Of a DNA stretch of 64,000 nucleotides, positions 52,763-62,262 are shown one piece after another. Both the position numbers and the translations under genes were made by a program. This DNA comes from Sporocytophaga myxococcoides DSM 11118 (GTDB lineage: Bacteria > Bacteroidota > Bacteroidia > Cytophagales > Cytophagaceae). Position 1 is the first letter of the stretch. Each line of letters begins with the position of its first letter. The DNA lies in the NCBI RefSeq assembly GCF_000426725.1, contig NZ_AUFX01000011.1:244356-308355 (forward strand), read 5' to 3'. The notes beneath the pieces are model-generated. The model did not search any database. It saw only the letters and a program-made list of their open reading frames with translations, and was not told the DNA's origin.

Positions 52763-55700
52763 TTATTCTTTAAGATAATACTTATACCATTCTGAGAGGT
52801 TCTCTGAAATTGCTTTCATTTTTCCCAGAAGAACATTTTGGGAATACATTTCTTCAAGCAGAGGAATCAGGTTTTCTATATTAAATACATCATGATCCAT
52901 ATCAATGGCTGCAAGGTATTTAAAAATTGTATCCAAGTAGTCCTCCCCCATTTTGGCCAATTCAAACACTGCATAACAAAGAGCTGTTTCTTCAGGATTT
53001 CTATAAATATATTTAACCTTCGGATACTGAATAAACTTTTCAATAATAGATTGAATCTTATCCTGAGAATCTTCATGCTTAATTGCCTCAGCAAAGAAAT
53101 CAGGCTCTTCAAGTGCTTTTCCTTTCAAATCAATTACAGAAAAAATCAAGACTTTTGCGAAATTCTCCCAATCAGATACTGCTGCTTCCATTTGCGTTAA
53201 TGCATCCAAAATACTTTCTTTCGTAGAAAGATCTTTTACTTCGATCTTAATTTCATTTCGTTTGGGAATTTCCTGTTTGAAGTCTTTCTGTGTTTTTTCC
53301 GAAGAAGCAATGATTCCTTTGTTGTCGATAATTTCTTTTAATATATCCCCCTGATTGCCATTAGCACGAGCTGCGATTGCATGTTTTAATGCTTCTTTAG
53401 GCTTGCGTAATTTATAATAAATTTCAGCTACATTGGCGACATACATGGGATCATGTGGGGCAATTAATGCCGCTTTTTTGAAATACACCAAGGCTTCTTC
53501 ATACCGGTTTTCAACATCCATAGCACATCCACTTAGATTGTATAAGCGAGCCAGGGTAATAACATCATGAGATGCTTTATCAATATATGAATTCTGTTTT
53601 GTCAGATACGCGTCAACTCCTTCTCTGAGCCAAAGCAAACGTGCCTGCAGAAAATATACCTGGGCAAAATTCGGATCAATAACAAGCGTAGCAATGGCTT
53701 TTTGTTCAGCCAAGTCCCAGTCTTTATTTTTAAGATCATTCCAGGCAGCTTGGAGCAAGGTAAGCTTAGCCTTTTCTTTCAAAGCAGGAACGTCTGTCTT
53801 TTCCTTAAACTTTTCCTGATGTTGAAGAGTGGAGAGCACCAATGGTTCAACCAATGAAGCTAATTCCGGCCTATTCTGAATGTGATGGTAAGCATAAGTA
53901 ATAATTTGCTGGGCTAAAATACGATCGTGCTCATAATCCGTATCTAATGCTATATTCTCTGACAATAGTAAAACATAATTTGTTATGAAATCTGGACCGA
54001 ATTCTTTTGACCCTTTTTCCCATAGTTGTTCAATGGTATTTCTCCAGGAGTTTTTATAGGGCTCCAGTGCCTCTTCTAAAGGCCAAAGCGGGCCTTGATT
54101 TTGGGCATAATAATTAATCAGACGTTTTAACTTCTGCTCCCTGTAGATGGAAACCAAAAAGACATTCTCATCTTCATATTCTTCATCTTCATCAAACAAG
54201 CTATCATATTGTTCTTGAACTTTGAGTGCTTTAGTTATTTTTTTCTGCACCAATTCAGGCATGCGTTCATGACCTAACTTGTATAACATGGCGTAAACTA
54301 TCGCGATTTGTTGCTCTGCTTCTCTATGTTTGGATGTATCTGAAGCAGTTTCAAATTCAGTAAGTCTTTCAAGAAGCTCCTGCTCTAATGGTCTCAAAAC
54401 CTCTGCTGGCAAAGTTGAGCAGTCGATACCACTATTATATCCTTTGTAAGTATCGTAATTGAAGCCTTCTGCTATATTCAAACGAAGATACTCAAGTAAT
54501 GTAGGATGACTCAGGTGTCCGCAATTATAGACAATCCTTAATTGTAAAAAATCATCAAAGAGGTTGAGATTCGACATCAGGAAATATCTTACGTCAGAAT
54601 CCTTACCAAACTCATCCCAAAGTCCATGAGTATTATTAACAAATTGCCCTGTCAACAAGTGATCAACAGAATAGACTGCAGGGAGGTCTTTCAGATCATA
54701 ATGCAAGAGACCGAATTTGATACCATTAAACACAATCTCTCTGACAAGTTTGCGGTCGGGATGTGAACATAAAATTTTGAATGCAGTGGTTCTCAACTCA
54801 TACGTCTCATCGTTGTTTTCATAATACCCATTCTGCGCCTTGACTTCCCTTTCAATATACTCAGGAGCATAGGTAGGCCTTAATATATAAGTAGGTACAA
54901 ATCCCGAATCTCCTAGATTTTCGTTTTCAAATAACTCACCAAGCATAGATCTCAGATCGGAATCCTCGTCTCTGGGAGCAAACTTATTTGTTAACCCTGA
55001 ATGATTTGAAGGTATGTAAATTCTTTTGTTTAAAATTTCCAACAACTCATTTAAGCTTACTGTGTCTTCAGCGATTTTATCTCTTAGTTTTTTTATCAGA
55101 TTTTCGTTACGACTAAGAATTATCTGTTCTATCGTATCCTGTTTTGTTTCCTTGTATTGACTGCGAAATGGACTCCAGTATTTTGAAGAATTATACAAGT
55201 AAGTTGCTTCTCTATCTGTTATCACCAAGACATGACGAGCAGCCATATGGACAAATAAAGGCTCATGAATAAGCTTCTTAATTATAGCATTACCATCATA
55301 AACCAACTGCATGAATAAAGGATCAAATTCTCTTTCTTGTACTATTGTGCAATAAGGGTGTAGATATAGAGAACTGAAAACTATTGGTAACTCATGAGGT
55401 TTAGCAGTGTTTGCCATGACTGCCAGGCTTGAACTTTCATGAAAGGCAATTTCAATTTCCCGATATAAAGGTTTGTAGTGTAAATGTACTTTACCAATAC
55501 AAAAATCAGGATAGTTTTCAATCAAATACTGAAAGCATCTATTTACCAAGGCTTCTACTTCTGTATGTATATCTATTTTTTCAACAGGTGGAGATAATCC
55601 TTTTTCCCAAAAAATAATTTCATACCCTGAATAGGTTACAAGCACATCATCACAATAAGCTGTAGCCAAATTGCCTATTGCACGTTCGTAGATATGATTT

Positions 55701-58144
55701 TCGGAGTTCAGGCTTTCCAACCAATTTGTATAAGAAGGTTGCTCGTTTTTAATGTTTAAAGTTCTTAATAAGAATTCTTCACCTGTACTGATGATAGGCA
55801 CCTCAGGCTTTGGAGCAAAATAATATGTAGGAGCTAACTCCTCCCCTACATAACAGATCCATTTGGGAGCCGATGGATTTGAAATATCAAATACTGATTG
55901 ACTAACCATAAAGTTATCAATGAACTCTAAATGAATATTAGCTGGGGTTCTTCCTTCTATTAAGGTAGAAAGTATGAATGGTTTGATTTTATTGCTAATG
56001 TCTATCAAAATTAATAAGCCAGCATCAGCGCATACTACTAATAGATTCTGGTGTATAAATAATTTGTAACCACTTACGATATATAAAGCTTTAGAAATAC
56101 AAACATCAGGATTATTCAACGTATAAATTTCCAGGTAGCCGTTGTTGCTTACATATAAATACTCGTTTGTTAGCGCGACAGATTCATACTTTGGTTTTAC
56201 ACTTTTATTCTTATATATAACATCTCTTTTTTCAATTGAATGTACCGTTACTGAATAAGTGATAATCCCGACTTCTTCATAAGGCATATACAATACTCCA
56301 TTTGAATACAAACAAGAAGACACTTCAGGTTTCCCTTGTAATTCTTCCGATTGAAGGATGTTTAAAATCTTTTCGTCAGTAAGTTTTCCAAGTAGTAATA
56401 CATATTTATTACCATCATTTTGAATGGCTATAAAAGTATCTGCTTTAATTGGGCATACCCACTTATATCCTTCTATTCTTATCTTATGATTCAGATAATA
56501 AGAATACTCATACTTGCTTTTTTCTATTGGTGCTTTTATATTTTCAGAAACAACCAAAGCATTTTTATTCATTGAAGCCTCTGCTTCTTTGTTTTGTATT
56601 TTCTCTTTTAAGAGTAAATCATAGGCATCAATAATATAATCTGCATCAGACAACTCCTGCTTTATAAGCATTTGCTCAAAGGATTCATAAGCAGGGACAT
56701 GTTGCAGATAAAACAAGGCTTTGTCAGGCTGATTGAGTAGTACATATACTTTTGTAAATATGACCGAAAGCAAGCGATGCTCAGTAATGTTTTTATATTC
56801 AGCTAAAAGAGGATATAAGTCAGCTTCTACTTTCTCTAAATAATCAGAACTAAGGTTTTCTCTGAGTAACCACAATGTATTTAACAACTCAATTGTTACT
56901 TGTTCTTTATTGGCCACAATGGTTGTCTTCAATGCATCATATTCTTCCTTCTTATTGAGCAAAAACAAGGACACGAGCAGTTGTATTGAATCGGACACTG
57001 AGATGTTTTTTGATTTGCTAAGCAAATCATAGGATTCCTGAAAACGTCCCAGATAAAATAATTTTGATGCTAGATAATCTTCAGCCTGTTGATATTGTTC
57101 CACTGTTTTGGGCAACAGTTGTAAATATAGACGGAAAGCTTTCTCGCTATAAGAAAATATGGTATGCAGGTTCTTGTATGAAATTCTAAAATTGCATTCT
57201 AATACGGAATCCAGCCAATACTGAAATCCTGTTATATCCAATAACGGATCAGGAATCATATTTATGTCCAGAATCTTTTCAGAATGCTGATTTAGAAAGT
57301 TTTTAAAAACTTCAAACGTTTCTTCATTAGACAATTCTCCCTTCTCAATATCATTAAGTTCCGCAGACAACTCCCAATTCGCAAATTCATCCACTAATCT
57401 TATCTTTATTTCGTCGCCTTCTACCCATGCATATATAATTTCAGAAATATCTAACGTTAATGCCTCGCTTTTCTTTTCTGACTTTTCATACAAGGCTTCA
57501 TTTGGGAGAAACAACTGAAAGCCACTTTTATAAATTTTCAAGTAGGGACGAGATACCTGATAGTTAGGTAATGAAAGTCTTGCTTTATAAAATGGCCCTT
57601 CTCCCATCGGATGATTAAACCCTTGAATGGTAAGATTGTATTCCAGGTTGTATGGAATCTTAAACGTAGCAAACCCTACAACGTAACTGAAATCCTCTGG
57701 TGAAAAAGAAACAGCCACAGCACGAATGGCAGCCTCTATTTGAAAAAACAGTTCTTCTCGCAGGCAAATTAAGTACTCCTGATATGCTTCTTCCAGAATA
57801 TGCAAATGACCGAAGGTAATTGAAGGAGATACAACCTTATATTTTGACTGATACGCTTTTGCGTGTTCAATATAAGAACTACTAACTTCCGATTGCTTCT
57901 CCAAAGCTGCATCAGCTAGATCAAGCCATTCTGAGATATTGATTTTACCTATAACCGTTAGAGTCTCTTCGTCAAAATAGGTATCCCAATCATTTCGAAT
58001 ATAAACATTCAGTTTCTCAAAGCCATTATCTGGTGACAAGATAACCATCCGAAGCTTTGCAGGATCCAATTGATCTGAATGCATTGCATACTTAATGATT
58101 TCTTTTAATTCCTTCTCTATCGTATCGGTAAGTTGTAAATGCAT
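52763..58144 (-). CDS. Giant 1793-residue TPR/beta-propeller-like cytoplasmic protein
   Basis: No signal peptide and no membrane helix: probably cytoplasmic. Order of parts: an N-terminal helical/beta region (1-300); TPR-like helices (~330-520); a propeller-like stretch (~560-850) with LVIVD-type blades such as VCADAGLLILIDISNKIKPF and MVSQSVFDISNPSAPKW; a long helical/HEAT-like section (~950-1400) with acidic DEDEEYEDEN; canonical TPRs (~1480-1590; RYEEALVYFKKAALIAPHDP, AEIYYKLRKPKEALKHA); and a C-terminal helical part. The combination suggests a scaffold. It lies 92 bases after the gene at 58237 and 51 bases before the LRR gene. Confidence 0.8.
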   Translation of the reverse strand: MHLQLTDTIEKELKEIIKYAMHSDQLDPAKLRMVILSPDNGFEKLNVYIRNDWDTYFDEETLTVIGKINISEWLDLADAALEKQSEVSSSYIEHAKAYQSKYKVVSPSITFGHLHILEEAYQEYLICLREELFFQIEAAIRAVAVSFSPEDFSYVVGFATFKIPYNLEYNLTIQGFNHPMGEGPFYKARLSLPNYQVSRPYLKIYKSGFQLFLPNEALYEKSEKKSEALTLDISEIIYAWVEGDEIKIRLVDEFANWELSAELNDIEKGELSNEETFEVFKNFLNQHSEKILDINMIPDPLLDITGFQYWLDSVLECNFRISYKNLHTIFSYSEKAFRLYLQLLPKTVEQYQQAEDYLASKLFYLGRFQESYDLLSKSKNISVSDSIQLLVSLFLLNKKEEYDALKTTIVANKEQVTIELLNTLWLLRENLSSDYLEKVEADLYPLLAEYKNITEHRLLSVIFTKVYVLLNQPDKALFYLQHVPAYESFEQMLIKQELSDADYIIDAYDLLLKEKIQNKEAEASMNKNALVVSENIKAPIEKSKYEYSYYLNHKIRIEGYKWVCPIKADTFIAIQNDGNKYVLLLGKLTDEKILNILQSEELQGKPEVSSCLYSNGVLYMPYEEVGIITYSVTVHSIEKRDVIYKNKSVKPKYESVALTNEYLYVSNNGYLEIYTLNNPDVCISKALYIVSGYKLFIHQNLLVVCADAGLLILIDISNKIKPFILSTLIEGRTPANIHLEFIDNFMVSQSVFDISNPSAPKWICYVGEELAPTYYFAPKPEVPIISTGEEFLLRTLNIKNEQPSYTNWLESLNSENHIYERAIGNLATAYCDDVLVTYSGYEIIFWEKGLSPPVEKIDIHTEVEALVNRCFQYLIENYPDFCIGKVHLHYKPLYREIEIAFHESSSLAVMANTAKPHELPIVFSSLYLHPYCTIVQEREFDPLFMQLVYDGNAIIKKLIHEPLFVHMAARHVLVITDREATYLYNSSKYWSPFRSQYKETKQDTIEQIILSRNENLIKKLRDKIAEDTVSLNELLEILNKRIYIPSNHSGLTNKFAPRDEDSDLRSMLGELFENENLGDSGFVPTYILRPTYAPEYIEREVKAQNGYYENNDETYELRTTAFKILCSHPDRKLVREIVFNGIKFGLLHYDLKDLPAVYSVDHLLTGQFVNNTHGLWDEFGKDSDVRYFLMSNLNLFDDFLQLRIVYNCGHLSHPTLLEYLRLNIAEGFNYDTYKGYNSGIDCSTLPAEVLRPLEQELLERLTEFETASDTSKHREAEQQIAIVYAMLYKLGHERMPELVQKKITKALKVQEQYDSLFDEDEEYEDENVFLVSIYREQKLKRLINYYAQNQGPLWPLEEALEPYKNSWRNTIEQLWEKGSKEFGPDFITNYVLLLSENIALDTDYEHDRILAQQIITYAYHHIQNRPELASLVEPLVLSTLQHQEKFKEKTDVPALKEKAKLTLLQAAWNDLKNKDWDLAEQKAIATLVIDPNFAQVYFLQARLLWLREGVDAYLTKQNSYIDKASHDVITLARLYNLSGCAMDVENRYEEALVYFKKAALIAPHDPMYVANVAEIYYKLRKPKEALKHAIAARANGNQGDILKEIIDNKGIIASSEKTQKDFKQEIPKRNEIKIEVKDLSTKESILDALTQMEAAVSDWENFAKVLIFSVIDLKGKALEEPDFFAEAIKHEDSQDKIQSIIEKFIQYPKVKYIYRNPEETALCYAVFELAKMGEDYLDTIFKYLAAIDMDHDVFNIENLIPLLEEMYSQNVLLGKMKAISENLSEWYKYYLKE

Positions 58145-58236
58145 AATAAGAAAAATAAGGAATTATGAAAATCAGATAATTTCATAATGCCTGACACATT
58201 TTTAGATAATATAATATGAAAAAAAAAATTGAGAAT

Positions 58237-58905
58237 TTAAAGCAATTTCTCAATGGAGTGAAGCAGTAATTCCTTTTCTCTTTCACCACTCAGGTTAGCT
58301 ATTTTAGCAAGAGCAAGTGTTAATTGTTTATTTTCCAGGGTTGTTTGATTTGTTTTAGCAGCCTGTATCTCTATGTTTGAAATATTTAATGCTATTGCAT
58401 TTTTGCCCATTTCGTCTTTACAGAGATTTTTAAAAATGGTTGGTAAAGCTTCTACCATTTGTAACACATGACTTCTGTTTTGCTCCGTCATGGATGATAG
58501 CAAAAGGGTAATCGGTAATGATCTGGAAACAATTTGCAATAATTCATCTTCCACCAATTTGGTTTTACGCTTTAGTTCAAGCTCTGAAACGAAAACGGGC
58601 TGATTTATAAAAATATCGAGATACGTTTTGGGCTCAATTAATGATATAGCAATAATTTCCGAACATCGAACTATGTGTACATTTGATTTTGAATATACAT
58701 CTGCTTGTTCTAAAAGGAATAAGGTCCCACCTTGATCTGAGCTTTGATAACCTATGACGTTGCCAAAGAATCTGTTTCCTGAATGCAAAGAAACTTCCAG
58801 TTTGGGTAAACTGGAAGTTTCTTTTGTATTAGTTGCTAATTCAGACAGGATATTGAACCATGCTGAAAAGTCTTTGAATAAATGTTCCTGATATGATGCA
58901 ATCAC
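58237..58905 (-). CDS. Uncharacterised protein sharing a C-terminal domain with its neighbour
   Basis: The 222-residue protein has an N-terminal half with SLHSGNRFFGNVIGYQSS and a C-terminal ~75 residues (FKNLCKDEMGKNAIALNISN ... KQLTLALAKIA ... LLHSIEKLL) that match the C-terminus of the gene just upstream in the same order (F-x-K-x-x-C-x-D-x-M-G-K-x-A, a K-L-x-L strand, and EKLL at the end). No known family recognised. It begins 3 bases after the upstream stop, so the two are co-translated. Confidence 0.7.
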   Translation of the reverse strand: MIASYQEHLFKDFSAWFNILSELATNTKETSSLPKLEVSLHSGNRFFGNVIGYQSSDQGGTLFLLEQADVYSKSNVHIVRCSEIIAISLIEPKTYLDIFINQPVFVSELELKRKTKLVEDELLQIVSRSLPITLLLSSMTEQNRSHVLQMVEALPTIFKNLCKDEMGKNAIALNISNIEIQAAKTNQTTLENKQLTLALAKIANLSGEREKELLLHSIEKLL

Positions 58906-58908
58906 TTC

Positions 58909-59340
58909 TTATAATAGTTTTTCTACATAAGATGCAATCTGTGAGTCGGTGTAAGAGCTAAAAGTGTCTCCTGCCAATTGAAAATGAAGTGAAAGCTTAT
59001 TGTCTTTCAACTCCATATTCACAGCCTCTCTCTGATCTGTATTGGTAAGATATATTGTTGACAACTTTTCTTTTAAAGCTTCTTTACCCATATCATCCGA
59101 ACAGATTTTTTTCACAAAAGACTCTATATCGTCAAATACAATGTCAAGTCTGGAAAGTGGATATTCGTTATAGGCTGTAAAAGAATTCCAATCTATATCA
59201 ACCTTGATTGGATAGCCTGCTCTATCTTGTAATTTTGTTTCAAACTCAGGAAGTTTGCTTGTTTTGATTTCTTCTGCTAATCTTTTTTCTGCTAATCCCA
59301 TTTTATTTAAAAAATTTTGTTTTTGTATTAAATAAGTCAC
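58909..59340 (-). CDS. Uncharacterised small protein, first gene of the 49-59 kb cluster
   Basis: The 143-residue soluble protein has an N-terminal coiled stretch (LNKMGLAEKRLAEEIKTSKLPEFETKL), a strand pair (YPIKVDIDWNSFTAYN) and the shared C-terminal domain (FVKKICSDDMGKEALKEKLSTIYL ... NKLSLHFQLA ... VEKLL). It lacks the N-terminal domain of its neighbour. An alternative start at Met14 is possible (MGLAEKRLAEEI). It is the first gene of the five-gene run and follows a 314-base intergenic stretch carrying two palindromes. Confidence 0.7.
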   Translation of the reverse strand: MTYLIQKQNFLNKMGLAEKRLAEEIKTSKLPEFETKLQDRAGYPIKVDIDWNSFTAYNEYPLSRLDIVFDDIESFVKKICSDDMGKEALKEKLSTIYLTNTDQREAVNMELKDNKLSLHFQLAGDTFSSYTDSQIASYVEKLL

Positions 59341-59440
59341 TAAAAATCACATAACTAAATCGACATTTTAAAATAAGGATGTCAGAACTTAATTACGCTA
59401 TTTTATCTGACCCTGAATTTATATAAACTAAAAATTTAAA

Positions 59441-59492
59441 ATCGTTTCATTTTACAAACGATAGGTTTGGGTTTATTAAAGTGAACTTTAAT
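59441..59492. promoter_or_regulatory. Two palindromes in the 314-base gap before the 49-59 kb cluster
   Basis: The gap 59341-59654 has no gene. It holds ATCGTTT ... AAACGAT (59441-59462, eight-base loop) and ATTAAAGTGAACTTTAAT (59475-59492, arms of 8 with 2-base centre). The second is an ideal size for a dimeric regulator upstream of the gene at 59340. I cannot tell whether they are operators, a weak terminator of the gene at 59655, or chance in AT-rich DNA. Confidence 0.4.
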
Positions 59493-59654
59493 TCTATTAT
59501 CGTATAAAAAGCAATAGGGACTATAAATTGAAATTTATAAATAGCTTAAAAAATTTCAGGTATCTATAAGTAATATCTAAAGTCAGAGGATTATTGTGAT
59601 TAGCAAAAAAGTATACCTCCTGGCGGACCATTTATACCAAATTAATTAAAACTA

Positions 59655-60476
59655 TTACAATCTTTTAAACGGCCCTATCCAGGTTTTCTTGTTTATAAAT
59701 TTTCTTATCAGCTCAAGGTCTTTTATTATGGCCTCTTTATGTGGAATAAGATAATGCTTCTCTGTATTAACAAAACAATTACTGTTATACCAATAATCTG
59801 TTCCATCTATTGTAATTTTTAACCAATCTCCATGTACACAGCCACCTAAATAACCTTTTTTGTTCGTATTCAAAATTACTCCTCCAGCCCCTCCGCAATG
59901 AATCCAGGTTACAAACAAATGAACTAGAAGATTATCTTTATTGTCAAAAGTTTCATATATCTTCTGCAAGAAAGGAATATTGAACCTCTGTTTTCTGAAG
60001 TCATAAAAATCCTGAGTTTCAGATAAAAGATATTCAAGAGTATCTGTATAAGATTTATATAGCCCTCTTTCATCAATTGCTTCAATCTCCTTTGAAAGCA
60101 ATATTAATTCAACATTTGATAGCTTTAGATAGTATTGAATAAGAGCTGTGGCGAATGCCTCAGAGTACTGAAACATTAATATCAATTGGTTATCGGCACT
60201 GATCATTCTGTTGATTTGATAATAAAAATCATCTTTAGGACATCCGATTTCCTGATAAAAATATTTAATCTCTTTGGGAATTGAGATGCCGTGCTTCGCT
60301 TCAATACTATCAAAATCCTCCTTACTAATACATGAAATATTAGCATCGGTTAAATTGGTTTCTTTATACTTCTTCCATTTATCATAAGTATTTCTTTTTA
60401 TTAAATTATCAAGATGCTCACGGTGCTCATTCAATAAGCTCAATGTTAAGTCTTGTTCAGAAAGTTCTAAAGCCAT
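59655..60476 (-). CDS. SUKH (SMI1/KNR4)-like protein
   Basis: I place the start at 60476 (MALELSEQDLTLSLLNEHR), giving 273 residues; a longer frame to 60515 has an unconvincing hydrophobic leader. ISKEDFDSIEAKHGISIPKE and IKYFYQEIGCP match the first helix, LP-like turn and helix of the SUKH fold, and later strands (GGVILNTNKKGYLGGCVHGDWLKITIDGTDYWYNS) are compatible. SUKH proteins include immunity partners of bacterial toxins as well as general binding modules. No toxin gene adjoins it, so the role is open. Confidence 0.6.
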   Translation of the reverse strand: MALELSEQDLTLSLLNEHREHLDNLIKRNTYDKWKKYKETNLTDANISCISKEDFDSIEAKHGISIPKEIKYFYQEIGCPKDDFYYQINRMISADNQLILMFQYSEAFATALIQYYLKLSNVELILLSKEIEAIDERGLYKSYTDTLEYLLSETQDFYDFRKQRFNIPFLQKIYETFDNKDNLLVHLFVTWIHCGGAGGVILNTNKKGYLGGCVHGDWLKITIDGTDYWYNSNCFVNTEKHYLIPHKEAIIKDLELIRKFINKKTWIGPFKRL

Positions 60477-60751
60477 ATTCAGAAAAATTAGAAACATGTT
60501 CACAAAAATAACCATTCAACAAAGATCCTTTTAAAGGAGCTGATTTGAATGATCGTAAAAACTTTAACGAATTAATGCCGGAAAAGATAATCTCTTTTTT
60601 TACTCCAAACAAAACCTTAATAACGCGCTGATAAACAACAAAATAATCACTCTTCAAAATTTTAGTCAAAACTTTTCAATCTCTATTATATTATCGTTAA
60701 AAGTTTTCTGCAGTTTTAATTTCCTGTCATTTGTTTTTAAATAAATCCCAT

Positions 60752-60786
60752 AGAGTTTGCTTTTTGTATCATTTGATACAAACTCT
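60752..60786 (+). promoter_or_regulatory. Double inverted repeat upstream of the radical SAM gene
   Basis: AGAGTTT ... AAACTCT encloses GTATCA ... TGATAC in a 35-base dyad, 129 bases before the radical SAM start codon. It could be a terminator for an unseen transcript or an operator. No T run follows on the plus strand, so terminator function is weakly supported. Confidence 0.4.
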
Positions 60787-60914
60787 AAAAAATAAATCCA
60801 CTTTCTTGAAGATCAATTTATAAAGCTATTGCCTAAGTATATAATAGTCCGGAACGTCAATCAGCATATAGTGTAGTTCCGATTATCAATTGTCAATGCA
60901 ACTGCAACTATGTT

Positions 60915-62222
60915 ATGAAAATATTTAAAGATTTATTCATCAAACACAACAATCTGAACGAAAGTAATTTTTACATTTTGTATAGTAACAACACATGCCT
61001 AAGCGGTGTGATTGAGATTGTACCTGGATCAGATGGAGGACATGTGGAAAATTCGATAATAAAAGAACCAACCATTGAAGGCCGGTATACTTTGAGAGAT
61101 AACAGCATCGACCTTCAATTGCAGGATGGTGAATGGATATCATGGAAAAAAATTACAGATGATTTGTATCAGGAAAATGATCGGGAAATCATTCGTCTTA
61201 CAGATTACAATCTAACTGAAGCATTTCTTATTACCCATCAGAATCAGATTCAGAAAAAAATAGAAGCTGTACAACCTGGCTATACAGTGCTTGACACAGG
61301 ACTTGAGACTGAAAATATTTTTGTAGCTAACTGGTTTCTAGGTAACACATGCAGTTACTCCTGCAGCTATTGCCCTTCTTACCTTAATGATGGCTCTATC
61401 CCATGGACTGACCTTGAGATTCTGAAAAACTTCATTGATACTCTTTTTGAGAAAAAGGCTGGACAAAAAATTGTAATAGAGTTTACCGGCGGAGAAGTCA
61501 CGCTTTACAAAGATTATGGAGCTCTATGTTCATATATAAAGTCTAAAGGCGGTGTCATTTCAATGATAACCAATGGTTCGAGAACAATGGACTGGTGGAG
61601 AAAGAATGTTCAGCATTTTGATGTAATAGCATTCAGTTACCATACAGAGTTTGCTGATCGCGCGAAATATCTGGAGCTTGCCGATTTTCTAAAAGATAAA
61701 GTAGACCTGAACTGTAATATTATGACTCCTCCTGGCAAGCTAGACTTCTGCCAGGAACTGGGAGAAGATATTCGTAAGCTGGGCATATATACTGTAAACC
61801 TGATGCCATTGATAGAAGATTTGGAAGGTGAACTCCTGCCAGGCTACACACAACTTGAACTTGATGAGATAGATCAATTCAACTCTACTACTTCGGCAGA
61901 ACCTATTGTCAATAAAACAAAGGTTATCAATAAGAGATCTGATCTTTCAAAGGTTTATCCAGATGGAAAAAGACAAAAGGTATCTCCTCCTCTTCTGGTT
62001 TCTTCAAAGGAAAATACCTGGTGGGGTTGGAATTGCTTAAGCGGAGTTACTCAAATAGCCATTAATGCTAATGGTGATATATTCCGCGGATGGTGCATGG
62101 TTGGCGGAAAGATCGGTAACATAGGAAACCCTAACTTAAAACTTCCGGACGATCCTGTTTTGTGCAACAAAGAATTATGTCATTGTCATTTTGACTTTTA
62201 TTCCAAAAAAGAAATTGTATAA
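60915..62222 (+). CDS. Radical SAM enzyme with N-terminal extra domain and SPASM-like C-terminal cysteines
   Basis: The 435-residue protein has the radical SAM CxxxCxxC (Cys146, Cys150, Cys153 in NTCSYSCSYCPSY), the GGE motif (EFTGGEVTLYKD) and a C-terminal part with Cys in WNCLSG and RGWCMVGG and a final cluster CNKELCHCHFDF, like a SPASM/twitch region with auxiliary iron-sulfur ligands. The first ~130 residues are beta-rich and lack a recognised domain. Such enzymes modify peptides or proteins. It forms a two-gene unit with the next gene; no precursor peptide gene is seen nearby. Confidence 0.88.
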   Translation: MKIFKDLFIKHNNLNESNFYILYSNNTCLSGVIEIVPGSDGGHVENSIIKEPTIEGRYTLRDNSIDLQLQDGEWISWKKITDDLYQENDREIIRLTDYNLTEAFLITHQNQIQKKIEAVQPGYTVLDTGLETENIFVANWFLGNTCSYSCSYCPSYLNDGSIPWTDLEILKNFIDTLFEKKAGQKIVIEFTGGEVTLYKDYGALCSYIKSKGGVISMITNGSRTMDWWRKNVQHFDVIAFSYHTEFADRAKYLELADFLKDKVDLNCNIMTPPGKLDFCQELGEDIRKLGIYTVNLMPLIEDLEGELLPGYTQLELDEIDQFNSTTSAEPIVNKTKVINKRSDLSKVYPDGKRQKVSPPLLVSSKENTWWGWNCLSGVTQIAINANGDIFRGWCMVGGKIGNIGNPNLKLPDDPVLCNKELCHCHFDFYSKKEIV

Positions 62223-62262
62223 ACATACTGACATCAATTAAACTGAATTCACTTATATAGAT

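Noticed and set aside
52838..53200. 120-codon plus-strand frame opposite the giant gene
   Set aside because: Lies wholly antisense to the well-supported 1793-residue gene; composition is that of reverse-complemented helical coding sequence.
60896..60928. Ten-codon frame overlapping the radical SAM start as a leader or precursor peptide
   Set aside because: Too short and without leader/core features; cannot be told from chance.
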